A stretch of 64,000 nt of DNA from NCBI RefSeq assembly GCF_001311865.1, contig NZ_BBCD01000004.1, positions 1 through 64,000 on the forward strand, written 5' to 3'. Below the pieces are notes generated by a model. It was not told the DNA's origin and searched no databases. It saw only the letters and a list, made by a program, of their open reading frames with translations. This stretch comes from Piscibacillus salipiscarius JCM 13188. Lineage in GTDB: Bacteria; Bacillota; Bacilli; Bacillales; Alkalibacillaceae. Made by a program: the position numbers and the translations under genes. Each line of letters starts with the position of its first letter. Within the stretch, counting starts at the first letter, position 1. This document shows, in pieces, positions 9,627 through 18,695 of the stretch.

Positions 9627-10486
9627 TAGCAAAAATCCTTTCGAGAAAACGAATAAATAAGGTTAGACATAGGTATAAAAGCATATAGACAACCATTAAT
9701 GCGATCAGCGTATTGACCGTTAAATTAAACTGATACGAGTAATTATTAAAAATAAAAGCCGATAAGCCATTGATATTAAACAAATACTCAACTATAAATA
9801 GGTTTGACATCATAATCGCAAGTATTTTATGTAAGTCTGCTTTTAAAAATGGCAATACATTTCGGATAACATGGTTGAAGATAATAGGTAACCGCCTTAT
9901 TCCTTTTGCTTTTGCATTTAAAATGTAGTCTTCTCCCATCACATCAAATGTTCTCTCAGATAAATTACGAATTAGATAAATGAGCGGTATTAAAATCATC
10001 ACGATTAATGGCAATAGTACAGCTGGTTCTTCAGAAGATTTCGTGGCCACTCTTGATACAGCAACTCCGTATTCCTCGTAAATATAAACAACCACTAGTT
10101 GTAAAAAGATAATCATGATGAAGTCTGGAATGACACTCAAAAACCTATTACATCTTTAACCCATTCCTTTTTAGTCAAACTAACCCATATCGATAAGACC
10201 AAAGATAATGAAATTGCAATTAAAGCAGCTACTAATAAGTATAAAAATGAGGTCATAAAATGACTTGGTACATCTGCAAAAAAAAGTGCTGAGTCCGATC
10301 CTTGCCTTCTGTATATGTAAATGATTCTCCTGACAAAACCCCGTTAAAGTATGCTAACGTTTTATCATAAATGATGGACCATTCAATGAGTAGTGAATCA
10401 CCGAAAATTGTTACAGTTAACGGTAAGCTAGCTAATATAAAAATGACAGCGCCAACTAAACACAATGTTGAGATCGTTCGATACAT
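9619..10486 (-). CDS. ABC transporter permease, DppB/OppB-like (two frame breaks)
   Basis: Partner permease of the preceding entry, about 290 residues when the T-run breaks near 10140 and 10280 are closed (restored DVIGFLSVIPDF and QHFF-ADVPSHF). The EAA-like loop NAKAKGIRRLPIIFNHVIRN and the membrane-segment spacing fit OppB/DppB. The ATG at 10486 has AGGGGAA upstream. It forms a two-gene unit with the OppC-like gene; ATPases must be encoded elsewhere if the pair is functional. Confidence 0.72.
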
Positions 10487-10738
10487 GTCTATTCCCCTAT
10501 AATTTAAAAAGAGCCTGTTGGCCCAATTTGTCTAAATATATTTAATTTTATAATAACATTTATTCATCAAATTGTAAGCGACTTATAGTTATTTTGTAGG
10601 ATTACTAGTGAATCATACTTCTTGCCTAATGGTAATTTTTAAAACAATTTATAGTAAGTAACAGTATTGAAACTGCATATTTAAACGTGTTTTGAACCAC
10701 CTTAATAATGTAATCCAAATTATAAAGGAGGAATGACT

Positions 10739-11353
10739 ATGCATCAGCAACAGAACCCAAATAGTCAAATGAAAAACTCAAATCAAATGCCAGCTCAACA
10801 AAGCCATTCAGCACATGAAATATACGATGTAAAAGAAGTATTAGGTGGTTTAATCGGTACAATGGAGCACTACAAAATTTACGAACAAGGTATTCAAGAT
10901 CAAAATTTAAAAACGATCTTAAACAAGCAACATCAACATTTAAAGCAAACCTATAACACACTAGTGGATGCTTACCAATCTGGACAGCGCCCTCCCCAAC
11001 CGACAACCACTTATAACATGGAATTAAGCAACGATGTTACTTACGGTTTAACTCCAGGTCAACCTAAGTCACCTAAGGAAAACCCTTCACAGCTTAATGA
11101 TGAATGTTACTCAGGATTTATGTTAGGTCATTTGAAACAGTGTGCATCAGGTGCAACCATGGCAGCTCTTGAAGCAACAAACCCTGTTGTACGTCGTGTG
11201 TTACAGGACAGTATTCCTAACATTTGTGAGATGGCATATGAAATTTTCTTATACCAAAATGACAATGGCTATTATCAGGTGGCACAGTTTGATCAACAAA
11301 CTCAAGATCAACTGCTTAACGGTTTTACTAAAGCATCACAACAACAACATTAG
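10739..11353 (+). CDS. CotF-like spore coat protein
   Basis: Two-domain helical protein (about 204 residues) of the coat protein F family. A Gln/Asn-rich, low-complexity N terminus is followed by YDVKEVLGGLIGTMEHYKIY and, after a Pro-rich linker, by a second helical repeat with GFMLGHLKQCASGATMAALE and ending in a Tyr/Gln-rich tail. Such proteins coat endospores, so the host very likely sporulates. Of two in-frame ATGs the second (10739) is favoured because AAAGGAGG sits eight bases upstream of it and only two before the first. Confidence 0.82.
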   Translation: MHQQQNPNSQMKNSNQMPAQQSHSAHEIYDVKEVLGGLIGTMEHYKIYEQGIQDQNLKTILNKQHQHLKQTYNTLVDAYQSGQRPPQPTTTYNMELSNDVTYGLTPGQPKSPKENPSQLNDECYSGFMLGHLKQCASGATMAALEATNPVVRRVLQDSIPNICEMAYEIFLYQNDNGYYQVAQFDQQTQDQLLNGFTKASQQQH

Positions 11354-11360
11354 CGTTTTA

Positions 11361-11388
11361 AAACCCGTCCTATTTGACGGGTTTTTTA
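11361..11388 (+). terminator. Terminator after cotF-like gene
   Basis: A nine-bp stem AAACCCGTC / GACGGGTTT with a six-base loop is followed by T residues. Confidence 0.85.
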
Positions 11389-11468
11389 CATATTCTTAGA
11401 AAATAAATTAATTAATTCGATTAATTTTTTGGACAAGGGGTAAATAAAACCAAAGGAAGCTGATTCTA

Positions 11469-11585
11469 GTGGCAAACAACCAAGGAAAGAGTGGCGAAAA
11501 CCGCAAAGAGAAAACAAACAAGGAATATGGCCGTCAAGGTAAATACGCAAAAGGAAACAAAGAGAATAGCGATTCAGATGAGTAA
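11469..11585 (+). CDS. Small basic/acidic hydrophilic protein, 38 residues
   Basis: A GTG-started ORF of 39 codons. The product is almost wholly charged or polar (VANNQGKSGENRKEK... ending KENSDSDE) with no hydrophobic core, reminiscent of small spore or stress proteins of Bacillaceae, but I do not recognise the family. Support for expression is an AAAGGA site about eleven bases upstream and a strong terminator seven bases after the stop. It lies downstream of the CotF-like gene and its terminator, so it has its own transcript. Confidence 0.55.
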   Translation: MANNQGKSGENRKEKTNKEYGRQGKYAKGNKENSDSDE

Positions 11586-11591
11586 TTTAAA

Positions 11592-11632
11592 AAGAAGCAT
11601 TTGCATCCAGCGCAAATGCTTCTTTTTTTTTG
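11592..11632 (+). terminator. Terminator after the 38-residue ORF
   Basis: The stem AAGAAGCATTTGC / GCAAATGCTTCTT is followed by T8. The A-rich upstream arm lets it act on the minus-strand deacetylase gene too. Confidence 0.85.
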
Positions 11633-11644
11633 AGAAGGTCTTCT

Positions 11645-12314
11645 TTACTGTAATCCGACAACTTGAAGATCTTCCGATTGTAAATAATCTAAAATTTGCG
11701 GCAAGGCTTCTACCGTATCAGGATTTTCATGTAAAATGTAGATGCCACCTGCAGAATCAACGGTATAAAAATAGTCTAGAATATCTTGGGCTTCAGCTCG
11801 ATTCCAGTCTTTAGGGTCTCGGTTCCACATGACCATCTTAAGGCCTTGATCTTTCACCACTTCAACGACTTCTTCATCTGCAGAACCAAACGGCGGTCTG
11901 AACAACTCTACTTGATGACCGACTAAGCCTTCGAGCCCTGTAACTGCCTCTAACATATCATTTTCTAATAGTTGAGGCGTAAGCTCAGTCAAATTGTTAT
12001 GTTCATAAGAATGACTGCCCACCATATGCCCTTGGTCCTTGACATAATGAACAATTTCAGGGTGTTCCTCAATTTTCTCACCTATAAAAAAGAATGTCCC
12101 AGCTACTCCCCCGTTCTGACAAAATATCAGCAATCACTTTTGTGTACTCCGAAGGACCATCATCAAAGGTTAAGGCTACGTATTGCCTTGGGAGTGATGA
12201 AATATAATCTTGATCCACTTTGTACACAGGAAATGACCTTTCCTCATCAGCAGCTAAACTTGACGACAAACTCGTAATACCAATTATTCCAACAATAAAT
12301 AATGATTTTATCAT
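11645..12314 (-). CDS. Secreted polysaccharide deacetylase (one frame break)
   Basis: NodB-fold (CE4) deacetylase, probably acting on peptidoglycan or another cell-envelope glycan. A cleavable signal (MIKSLFIVGIIGITSLSSSLAA) precedes the catalytic motifs TFDDGP, HSYEHNN (metal His pair) and RPPFG. An extra G in the run at 12108-12112 breaks the frame; removal gives ILSERGVAGTFFFIGEK. The ATG at 12314 is chosen because GAGG lies seven bases upstream. Restored length is about 222 residues. It is a single gene, convergent with the small ORF. The PdaA/PdaB-type spore role is possible but not provable here. Confidence 0.85.
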
Positions 12315-12451
12315 AATCATGCCTCGCTTTCCAAAAGGCATTTTGAATCGTGTGTCATAATTTATCCAAATCCGATAAAATTATTCATCATAACCCGTTT
12401 CAATAGAATTCACTGAATACCAGTGATAAAATTTAAATATATGAATTTTCG

Positions 12452-12477
12452 CCCGAGAGAGCTATTCTCTCGGGCCT
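12452..12477. other. Strong hairpin upstream of the SMR pair
   Basis: A perfect inverted repeat, GCCCGAGAGA pairing with TCTCTCGGGC around a five-base loop, ends about 25 bases before the first SMR start. There is no T tract, so it is not a normal terminator. It could be an operator or a leader structure. I looked for guanidine-I/II/III riboswitch signatures, which often precede SMR pairs, and did not find them. Confidence 0.6.
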
Positions 12478-12501
12478 TCTCTATAAATAAGGGGTGATCT
12501 G

Positions 12502-12829
12502 ATGCAGCGCGCTTGGATTCAAGTCATTATAGGCGCTTTTTGAAGTTATGTGGGTAATCGGACTTAAACATGCTGATACATTAATTGAATGGCTGATGAC
12601 CGTTATCGCCATTTTTATAAGCTTTTACTTGCTTATTATGGCCGGCGAAAAGCTACCAGTTGGCACGTCCTATGCCGTATTTGTCGGACTTGGAACAGCT
12701 GGTACAGTCGCATCTGATATCTTATTTTTCGACGAGCCCTTTAGCTTTGTTAAAGTCGGCTTTATTGTGCTTTTATTATTTGGAGTCGTGGGTCTTAAAC
12801 TAGTCACAATTGAACGAGGTGAAACTTAA
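12502..12829 (+). CDS. SMR family efflux subunit 1 (YkkC-like, one frame break)
   Basis: Small multidrug-resistance protein with four membrane segments, about 108 residues. The key Glu of segment 1 is in GAFEVMWVIGLKHA, recovered by removing one T from the run at 12537-12541; it is the proton/substrate-coupling residue of the family. The motif resembles YkkC/SugE, members of which export guanidinium or quaternary ammonium compounds. GGGGTGAT lies before the ATG. Its stop overlaps the next start (TAATG), as expected for a heterodimeric pair. Confidence 0.82.
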
Positions 12830-13150
12830 TGTACTGGACATCTTTGATTTTTGCAGGCATCTTTGAAATGTTAGGCGTTTTTAATGATTAATGTTTACCA
12901 TCAGAAAAAAACATGGTCGTCACTCTTTATGCTTATTTTAGCCTTCTCGTTAAGTTTTGTACTTCTATCCGTTGCCATGACCGTTTTACCTATGGGGACA
13001 GCGTATGCAATTTGGACTGGAATTGGCGCTGCTGGTGGAGCCATAGTCGGAATTATCTGGTTTAAAGAACGTGCGACAGTTTTTAGAATATTATTTATTT
13101 CAGTTATTATCACAGCGACAGTCGGTTTAAAATTAGTGTCGCCTGCTTAA
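12829..13150 (+). CDS. SMR family efflux subunit 2 (YkkD-like, one frame break)
   Basis: Second subunit of the paired SMR exporter, about 106 residues with four membrane segments. Removing one T from the run at 12878-12882 restores FAGIFEMLGVLMINVYH, again placing the conserved Glu in segment 1; the MGTAYAIWTGIGAAGG block is the family signature. Both members of the pair broken at a T5 run in the same codon neighbourhood strongly suggests sequencing error, not gene loss. Confidence 0.82.
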
Positions 13151-13180
13151 CCATTCAGAATTTAGTTCTGAATGGTTTTT
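13149..13180 (+). terminator. Terminator after SMR pair
   Basis: The stem AACCATTCAGAA / TTCTGAATGG closes a five-base loop and is followed by T5, right at the stop codon. Confidence 0.85.
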
Positions 13181-13214
13181 CTTTATCCCCCTTCACCTCC
13201 CGCCAAATCAAGGA

Positions 13215-13280
13215 TTTACAATTTCTTAACCTTATCTTTACACTTACTTTACAGACATTTGAAACAATCCCTTTTATGAT
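13215..13280 (+). promoter_or_regulatory. PhoP box array and promoter of pst operon
   Basis: Five direct repeats of the PhoP half-site type TT(T/A)ACA occur at 13215 (TTTACA), 13226 (TTAACC), 13237 (TTTACA), 13248 (TTTACA) and 13259 (TTGAAA), each exactly 11 bp apart. A TATGAT -10 element lies at 13275-13280, about 21 bp beyond the fourth repeat, the arrangement of PhoP-activated sigma-A promoters in Bacillus. It predicts phosphate-starvation induction of pstSCAB-phoU. Confidence 0.92.
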
Positions 13281-13326
13281 GAATTTGTAACGAAAAATTA
13301 GAACATTCCTAAGGGGGACATTCCAA

Positions 13327-14301
13327 ATGACTAAATGGTCAAAGCTTTTCATTCTATCAATCTTATCTCTAGCATTAGTAGCATTAGCTGCTTGTGGATC
13401 CGATGAGGGTTCTATTGAAGCAGCAAGCGGAGACAATAATGAAAAAGGAAGTCAAGAATTAGAAGGTAGTGTTGTCATCGATGGATCTGGAACTGTTTAT
13501 CCGTTAATGGCAAAAATGGCTGAGGAATACATGATTAATTCACAGCCTAACGTATCAGTTGAAGTAAGTCGTTCTGGTACAAGCGCAGGATTCGAGAGAT
13601 TTTTAGTCGAAAATGGAACAGATTTTAATGATGCATCCCGTCAAATTAAAGAAGAAGAGAAAGCTAAAGCTAAAGAATTAGGAATTGAGTATAAAGAGTT
13701 AAAAGTCGCATTAGATGGTATCTCAATTGTCATCAACCCTGAAAATGATTTCGCAACAGAATTAACTGAACAGCAAGTCAAAGATATCTTCATGGGTAAA
13801 TATACAAAGTGGTCAGACATTAACCCTGACTGGCCAGATGAAAAGATTCAAACGTATGGCCCTAACGAAAACCATGGAACGTATGAGTTTTTCTACGAAG
13901 AAATTCTAGGTGAACAAGACCTAGCATCAAGCATTAATTTACAACAGGAATATTCCACTCTAGTTAAGCTAGTTTCAGAAGACAAAAATGCGATTGGTTT
14001 CTTCGGTTTTGGTTACTATGACAACAATAAAGATAAAGTAAAAGCCGTTAAAGTAGACTTTGGTAACGGACCTGTAGCTCCGTCGCTTGAGACAATCGCT
14101 GAAGATGGTCCTTATGCAAACTTTACACGTCCAGTATTCACTTATTTAAATGTTAACCACGCAAAAGAGAAGCCTCAAGTACTTGATTATGCCATTTGGT
14201 TAATGGAAAAACGTCAATAACTATGCTGGTGAAGTTGGCTTTGCTCCATTGCCAGATGAGGAAACTAAAAACTAGCAAACGAACTTAAAGAATTGAAGTA
14301 A
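13327..14301 (+). CDS. pstS: Phosphate ABC transporter substrate-binding lipoprotein (two frame breaks near C terminus)
   Basis: High-affinity phosphate-binding lipoprotein. The signal ends in LAACG; the mature protein has the phosphate-contact blocks IDGSGTVYPL, SRSGTSAGFERF, DASRQIK and GTYEFFYEEIL. The main frame stops at 14220, but continuing with one-base shifts near 14215 and 14270 gives NYAGEVGFAPLPDEE then LANELKELK and a stop at 14301, the usual PstS C terminus. AAGGGGGA precedes the ATG. It is the first gene of the PhoP-driven operon and is followed by a hairpin that should lower read-through to pstC. Confidence 0.93.
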
Positions 14302-14308
14302 CCACTAG

Positions 14309-14345
14309 AATGAGAGCTTCAATGCTCTCATTTTAGTTTGCTTTT
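14309..14345 (+). terminator. Attenuating hairpin between pstS and pstC
   Basis: The stem AATGAGAGC / GCTCTCATT with a six-base loop leads into a T-rich stretch. It probably makes pstS mRNA more abundant than the downstream genes. Confidence 0.8.
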
Positions 14346-14370
14346 TTCCTTGAAAGGAGGAAAAGTTCTT

Positions 14371-15305
14371 ATGACATCACGAAGCGAATCAGTCCAAGAC
14401 ATGATTGAACAAAAACGTAAATCCAAAATTTATCATCACTTTTTGAAAAACTTATTCCATCAATATTATTTCTATTTGCTCTTATTTCTATTTTAACGAC
14501 CATTGGTATTATTTACACATTACTCAGTGAAACGATTGAGTTTTTCAAAAGGGTTCCTATAACAGAATTCTTCACAGGAACTGTGCTAAAACCTTTAAGT
14601 CAGAACCCAGAATTCGGGATTTTGCCTTTAATTAACGGGACGATCATGTCATCCCTCATTGCCATGTTAGTAGCTGGCCCAATTGGCATGATGGCTGCAA
14701 TCTATTTAAGTGAATACGCATCAGATCGCGTCAGAAGAACATTGAAACCTATGCTAGAAATTTTAGCCGGTATTCCTACAATCGTATATGGGTTTTTCGC
14801 CTTTACGTTTGTGACACCTTTACTAAGGTCTATTTGGCCGTCAATTGATGCCACGAATATTTTAAGCCCTGGAATCGTCATGGGTGTCATGATTATTCCA
14901 ATGATCGCATCCTTATCAGAAGATGCAATGAGTTCAGTACCGAACTCTATTCGCGAAGGTGCTTTTGCATTAGGTGCAACAAAGCTCGAATCGACTTTTA
15001 AAGTTGTGATTCCAGCTGCCTTATCTGGTATTATTGCTTCATTTATTTTAGGAATCTCCCGTGCAATCGGAGAGACGATGATTGTCACCATTGCAAGTGG
15101 AAGCTCGAAAAACTTTACGTTTGATATTACTCAGTCAATGCAGACAATGACTGCATATATCGTAGAAGTCGCTGGTGGTGAGGCCCCGGCTGGTTCAACT
15201 ATTTACTTTAGCTTATATGCCGTAGCGATGACCTTGTTTGTTTTCACATTACTCATGAATTTACTAGCACGTTACGTGTCCCGTAAATTTAGGGAGGAAT
15301 ACTAA
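14371..15305 (+). CDS. pstC: Phosphate ABC transporter permease PstC (one frame break)
   Basis: Inner-face permease of the phosphate importer, about 311 residues restored. The ATG at 14371 has AAAGGAGGAAAAG upstream. The T run at 14440-14444 breaks the frame; closing it gives HFEKLIPSILFLFALISI. Membrane segments and the EAA-type loop (EGAFALGATKLESTFKVVIPAALSG) are typical, as is EYASDRVRRTLKP. The stop is two bases from the pstA start. It works with PstA as a heterodimeric channel. Confidence 0.93.
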
Positions 15306-15306
15306 C

Positions 15307-16189
15307 ATGAACTATGTAAACCTAGAGCAAGTTCAAAAGAAAATGAATACACGGATCTTAAAAAATAACATCCTTAAATATATATTCTTTATTGCAACAA
15401 CGATTGGTTTAGTCGTATTAGCAGCATTAATTATTCAAGTGTTAACACAAGGACTTAGCGCCATTAATATGGACTTCCTAACAGGACGTCTATCTACTGA
15501 AGCAAGCCGTGCAGGAATTATGGGAGCAATACTCGGAACCTTTTGGTTAATGGCCGTCGTTATTCCAGTGACTTTAATCGTTGGAATTGGATCAGCTTTA
15601 TACCTTGAACTTTACTTGAAAAGAGGAAAAACTCAATCGTTGATCCAAACCAATATCGCCAATTTGGCCGGCGTTCCGTCAATCGTCTATGGAATATTAG
15701 GATTGACCATTTGTCCGTGCTATGGACTTTGGAAGTATTGTACTTGCAGGTGGCCTGACCCTATCATTGCTCATTTTACCGATTGTCATTGTAGCAGCGC
15801 AGGAGTCAATCCGTTCAGTGCCACAGCATTTAATAGAGGCATCGTATGGAATGGGTGCAACTAAATGGCAAACGATCAGACGTATTATTCTACCTGCCGC
15901 TTTACCCGGGATGCTAACAGGGGCTATATTAGCCATTTCTCGTGCAATTGGTGAAACAGCGCCGCTAACGGTCATTGGAATTCCAGCACTACTCATTCCG
16001 TTTCCGGAGGGTATCTTTGATAAGTTTACAGCATTACCAATGCAAATTTATTACTGGACATTAGATTCAACATTAGTCGATGCTTATGCGAATCTAGCTG
16101 CAGCTACGATCATTGTATTACTCGTTCTGTTATTTGCACTAAATTCGATTGCGGTTCTTATTCGTAATAAATTTCAACAGCGTTATTAG
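15307..16189 (+). CDS. pstA: Phosphate ABC transporter permease PstA (one frame break)
   Basis: Second permease, about 294 residues after restoring one T near 15714 (ILGLTIFVRAMDFG). It has six predicted membrane segments and the EAA loop EASYGMGATKWQTIRRIILPAALPG followed by AISRAIGETAPL, the PstA hallmark. AGGGAGG sits just before the ATG inside the pstC tail. Assignment is secure from sequence and operon position. Confidence 0.93.
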
Positions 16190-16242
16190 AATAATGATTC
16201 GCTTTGGTGGACACTTTCATTTTAATAAAAGGAGTGACTCAC

Positions 16243-17052
16243 ATGAGTACAGCAACACTTAAAAAGGAACGTATTGAACAGACTCCACAAACTGAACAAA
16301 ACATCGTTTTTAACTCGAAAAGTTTAAATTTATGGTATGGGGAAACGCATGCATTAAAGGATATTAACCTAGCCATTCCAGAAAAAGAAATTACAGCTAT
16401 TATTGGACCATCTGGTTGCGGTAAATCAACGTACCTTAAAACATTAAACAGAATGGTCGATTTAGTCCCTTCTGTTAAAACATCTGGAGATATTGAGTAT
16501 CGTAACCGAAATATTTTAAATAAAGACTTTAAAGTTGAAGAACTTAGAACTCGCGTTGGAATGGTGTTTCAAAAGCCAAATCCTTTTCCGAAGTCCATTT
16601 ATGAAAATGTAGCATACGGCCCTAAAATACACGGAATTCGAAGTAAAAAATTACTTGATGAGATCGTCGAGAAAAGTCTAAAAGATGCTTATATTTGGGA
16701 TGAAGTGAAGGATCGTCTTAAGGAAAATGCTTATGGACTTTCAGGTGGTCAGCAACAACGTCTATGTATTGCACGCACGTTAGCTATAGAACCAGACGTC
16801 ATTTTAATGGATGAACCAACATCTGCTTTAGACCCAATCTCAACATTAAAAGTTGAGGAGCTTGTCCAAAAACTAAAGCAGGACTACAGCATTGTGATTG
16901 TCACACACAACATGCAGCAAGCTGCTCGAATTTCTGATAAAACTGCCTTCTTCTTAAACGGAGAAGTTGTAGAATTTAATGAAACAGAAACGTTATTCTC
17001 TAACCCAACAGACCAGCGTACGGAAGATTATATAACTGGTCGCTTCGGATAA
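16243..17052 (+). CDS. pstB: Phosphate ABC transporter ATP-binding protein PstB
   Basis: ATPase of the phosphate importer, 269 residues, intact. Walker [11 protein letters not shown]-loop [12 protein letters not shown] (the [15 protein letters not shown] run is specific to PstB), signature [16 protein letters not shown], Walker [14 protein letters not shown] and H-loop VTHNMQQA are present. The ATG at 16243 is chosen over an upstream GTG because AAAGGAGTG lies nine bases before it and the MSTATLKKE start begins the conserved part. Confidence 0.96.
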   Translation: MSTATLKKERIEQTPQTEQNIVFNSKSLNLWYGETHALKDINLAIPEKEITAIIGPSGCGKSTYLKTLNRMVDLVPSVKTSGDIEYRNRNILNKDFKVEELRTRVGMVFQKPNPFPKSIYENVAYGPKIHGIRSKKLLDEIVEKSLKDAYIWDEVKDRLKENAYGLSGGQQQRLCIARTLAIEPDVILMDEPTSALDPISTLKVEELVQKLKQDYSIVIVTHNMQQAARISDKTAFFLNGEVVEFNETETLFSNPTDQRTEDYITGRFG

Positions 17053-17080
17053 ATCTTATTAATTGAGAGGGGCTTGTACT

Positions 17081-17737
17081 ATGGTAAGAGAGAATTTTGA
17101 AGATCAATTAAATGAACTGAAGCAACGTGTGTTTAAGATGAGCGAAATGGCTAAAACGTCTTTAACAAAAGCAACGTACGCTCTTGAACATCAAGATTCT
17201 GAGCAAGCTCAAGATGTGATCAATCAAGATGAAAAAATTAATTCTATTGAAGATAATATTAATGATGATGCCATTTGGTTAATTGCACAGCAGCAACCAG
17301 TTGCTAAAGACCTTAGAAGACTCGTTATGACATTAAAAGCAACGAATGATATTGAACGAATTGGAGATCTTGCAGTTAATATTTCGAAATCCGTGATCAG
17401 GATTGGAAAAGCAGAGCTTCCAGAAGAAAAGCAGCAAGTTCTTCATACGGCATCTGTCGTTAAACAAATGATCGATTTAGTCATAGATGCCTATATGAGC
17501 GAAAGTATCGAGTCTGCTTATGAAATTTCAAGAATTGATGATCAAGTGGACCGTGAATATGGAGAATCTGTTGAAAAACTACTGAAGCACATGACGGAAC
17601 ATCCTGATGAAATCAACCCTATCACACAACTCGCCTTTATCAGCCGGTATTTAGAACGTGCAGCAGATCACGTTACAAACATCGCTGAAGGCATCATTTA
17701 TTTAGTCAAAGGAAAACATGTAGATTTAAATACCTAA
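17081..17737 (+). CDS. phoU: PhoU phosphate-signalling protein
   Basis: Helical-bundle metal-binding regulator, 218 residues, with the two internal repeats of PhoU (ENFEDQLNELKQRVFKMSEM... and DLRRLVMTLKATNDIERIGDLAVNI; the second half has the matching FISRYLERAADHVTNIAEGIIYLV). It restrains the Pho response and Pst activity when phosphate is sufficient. The frame is intact; GAGAGGGG precedes the ATG at 17081. It ends the pst operon and is followed by a strong terminator. Confidence 0.95.
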   Translation: MVRENFEDQLNELKQRVFKMSEMAKTSLTKATYALEHQDSEQAQDVINQDEKINSIEDNINDDAIWLIAQQQPVAKDLRRLVMTLKATNDIERIGDLAVNISKSVIRIGKAELPEEKQQVLHTASVVKQMIDLVIDAYMSESIESAYEISRIDDQVDREYGESVEKLLKHMTEHPDEINPITQLAFISRYLERAADHVTNIAEGIIYLVKGKHVDLNT

Positions 17738-17766
17738 TCCCCTAATTGATATAGATTACCCCCTAG

Positions 17767-17797
17767 AAAAACTTGGCTGAAGGCCAAGTTTTTCTTA
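17767..17797 (+). terminator. Terminator of the pst-phoU operon
   Basis: The 11-bp stem AAAAACTTGGC / GCCAAGTTTTT has a five-base loop and a T-rich tail. Confidence 0.88.
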
Positions 17798-17885
17798 TAA
17801 ATTTCAGGGTTTGTTTAGTGGTGTAATCGATGGGTATTTGTGATGATACTTGGTGACCCACACCATCCTTGATTGAAGCATTTTC

Positions 17886-18040
17886 ACTAGACAAGTTATC
17901 TGTATACTAGACAATTCAAGGGTTTTACTAGACGATTTTGAGAATTTACTAGACAAATTCGAGAAATTACTAGACAAGAATGGGAATTCATTAGACAAAA
18001 CTGAAATTTTTCTAGAAGATTTTTTCAAATACTAGACAAA
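17886..18040. repeat. 21-bp degenerate tandem array, 8 units (core ACTAGACAA)
   Basis: Cores matching ACTAGACAA begin at 17886, 17906, 17927, 17948, 17969, 17990, 18011 and 18031 (spacing 20 or 21). The seventh core is degenerate (TTCTAGAAG). Spacer sequence is not conserved. The array fills the gap between the convergent phoU and YdeI-family genes, so it lies beyond the 3' ends of both. The two 20-base steps could be native or could be single-base sequencing losses. Confidence 0.88.
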
Positions 18041-18050
18041 ACTTAACCCA

Positions 18051-18661
18051 TTAATCATTCAGGCCCCTTCCATCCAGAATCCTAAGCATGTGCTTTTCGA
18101 TTCTAGATTTTCTTGTTTCTGATTTTTTAGCCTTAGAGAAATAAATGATATAGGCACGCTGCCTTCCTGGTGTTAATGATTCAAAAGCTTCTTTAAAGGC
18201 AGGGTTTTCATCAAATTTTAATTGTAGTTCTTCAGGCATCTCATCTTCTCGCCTATTAGGTTTAGGATCAAGTCCAGCTTTTTCATGTTCGATAGCTTCT
18301 TCTAAATATGACTTAATAATTGTTTCAATCTGATCTATATTTTGTACATTAGTGAAACGCAGTTGACGCTGTGATTGTGAATGCTCACCTGGTTTAATCA
18401 ACAAATGATGAGGGTCCTTTAATAGAGTTCCATTGAAAAACATAATGGCACAATAATGTTTGAATCCTTGTATTATAGCGACATTACGGTTGTCCACCAT
18501 ATAACAAGCTTGCGCCACTTGAGCTCTTCCGTTAAACCACAATCTAGCATCATCGATCTTAACTTTTTTATCTCATCACGCCACATATGTACATGGCTTA
18601 AATACTCATCAACTTTAGGATCTATACGATTTGTCACGCTAACAGACACCTCACAGTTCAA
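18051..18661 (-). CDS. YdeI/DUF1801-family protein (one frame break)
   Basis: About 203 residues after restoring one G near 18510 (EELKWRKACYMVD). The N-terminal DUF1801-type region (VDEYLSHVHMWRDEIKKLRSMMLDCGLTEELKW, VAIIQGFKHYCAIMFFNGTLL) and the C-terminal basic helical tail (FESLTPGRQRAYIIYFSKAKKSETRKSRIEKHM) match the YdeI family of Bacilli. The fold is known in the family but the cellular function is not established. It is a single gene, convergent with phoU across a repeat array. Confidence 0.8.
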
Positions 18662-18695
18662 GTTATTAGCTAGCTAACTTGTGCGACTCACTTCC

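Noticed and set aside
12340..12501. Guanidine riboswitch upstream of the SMR pair
   Set aside because: No ACGR-loop hairpin pair and no guanidine-I core blocks are visible; only a simple hairpin was found.
17804..18028. Minus-strand Ser/Phe-rich ORF over the ACTAGACAA array
   Set aside because: Same reason: periodic DNA, no ribosome site, no conserved protein pattern between arrays.
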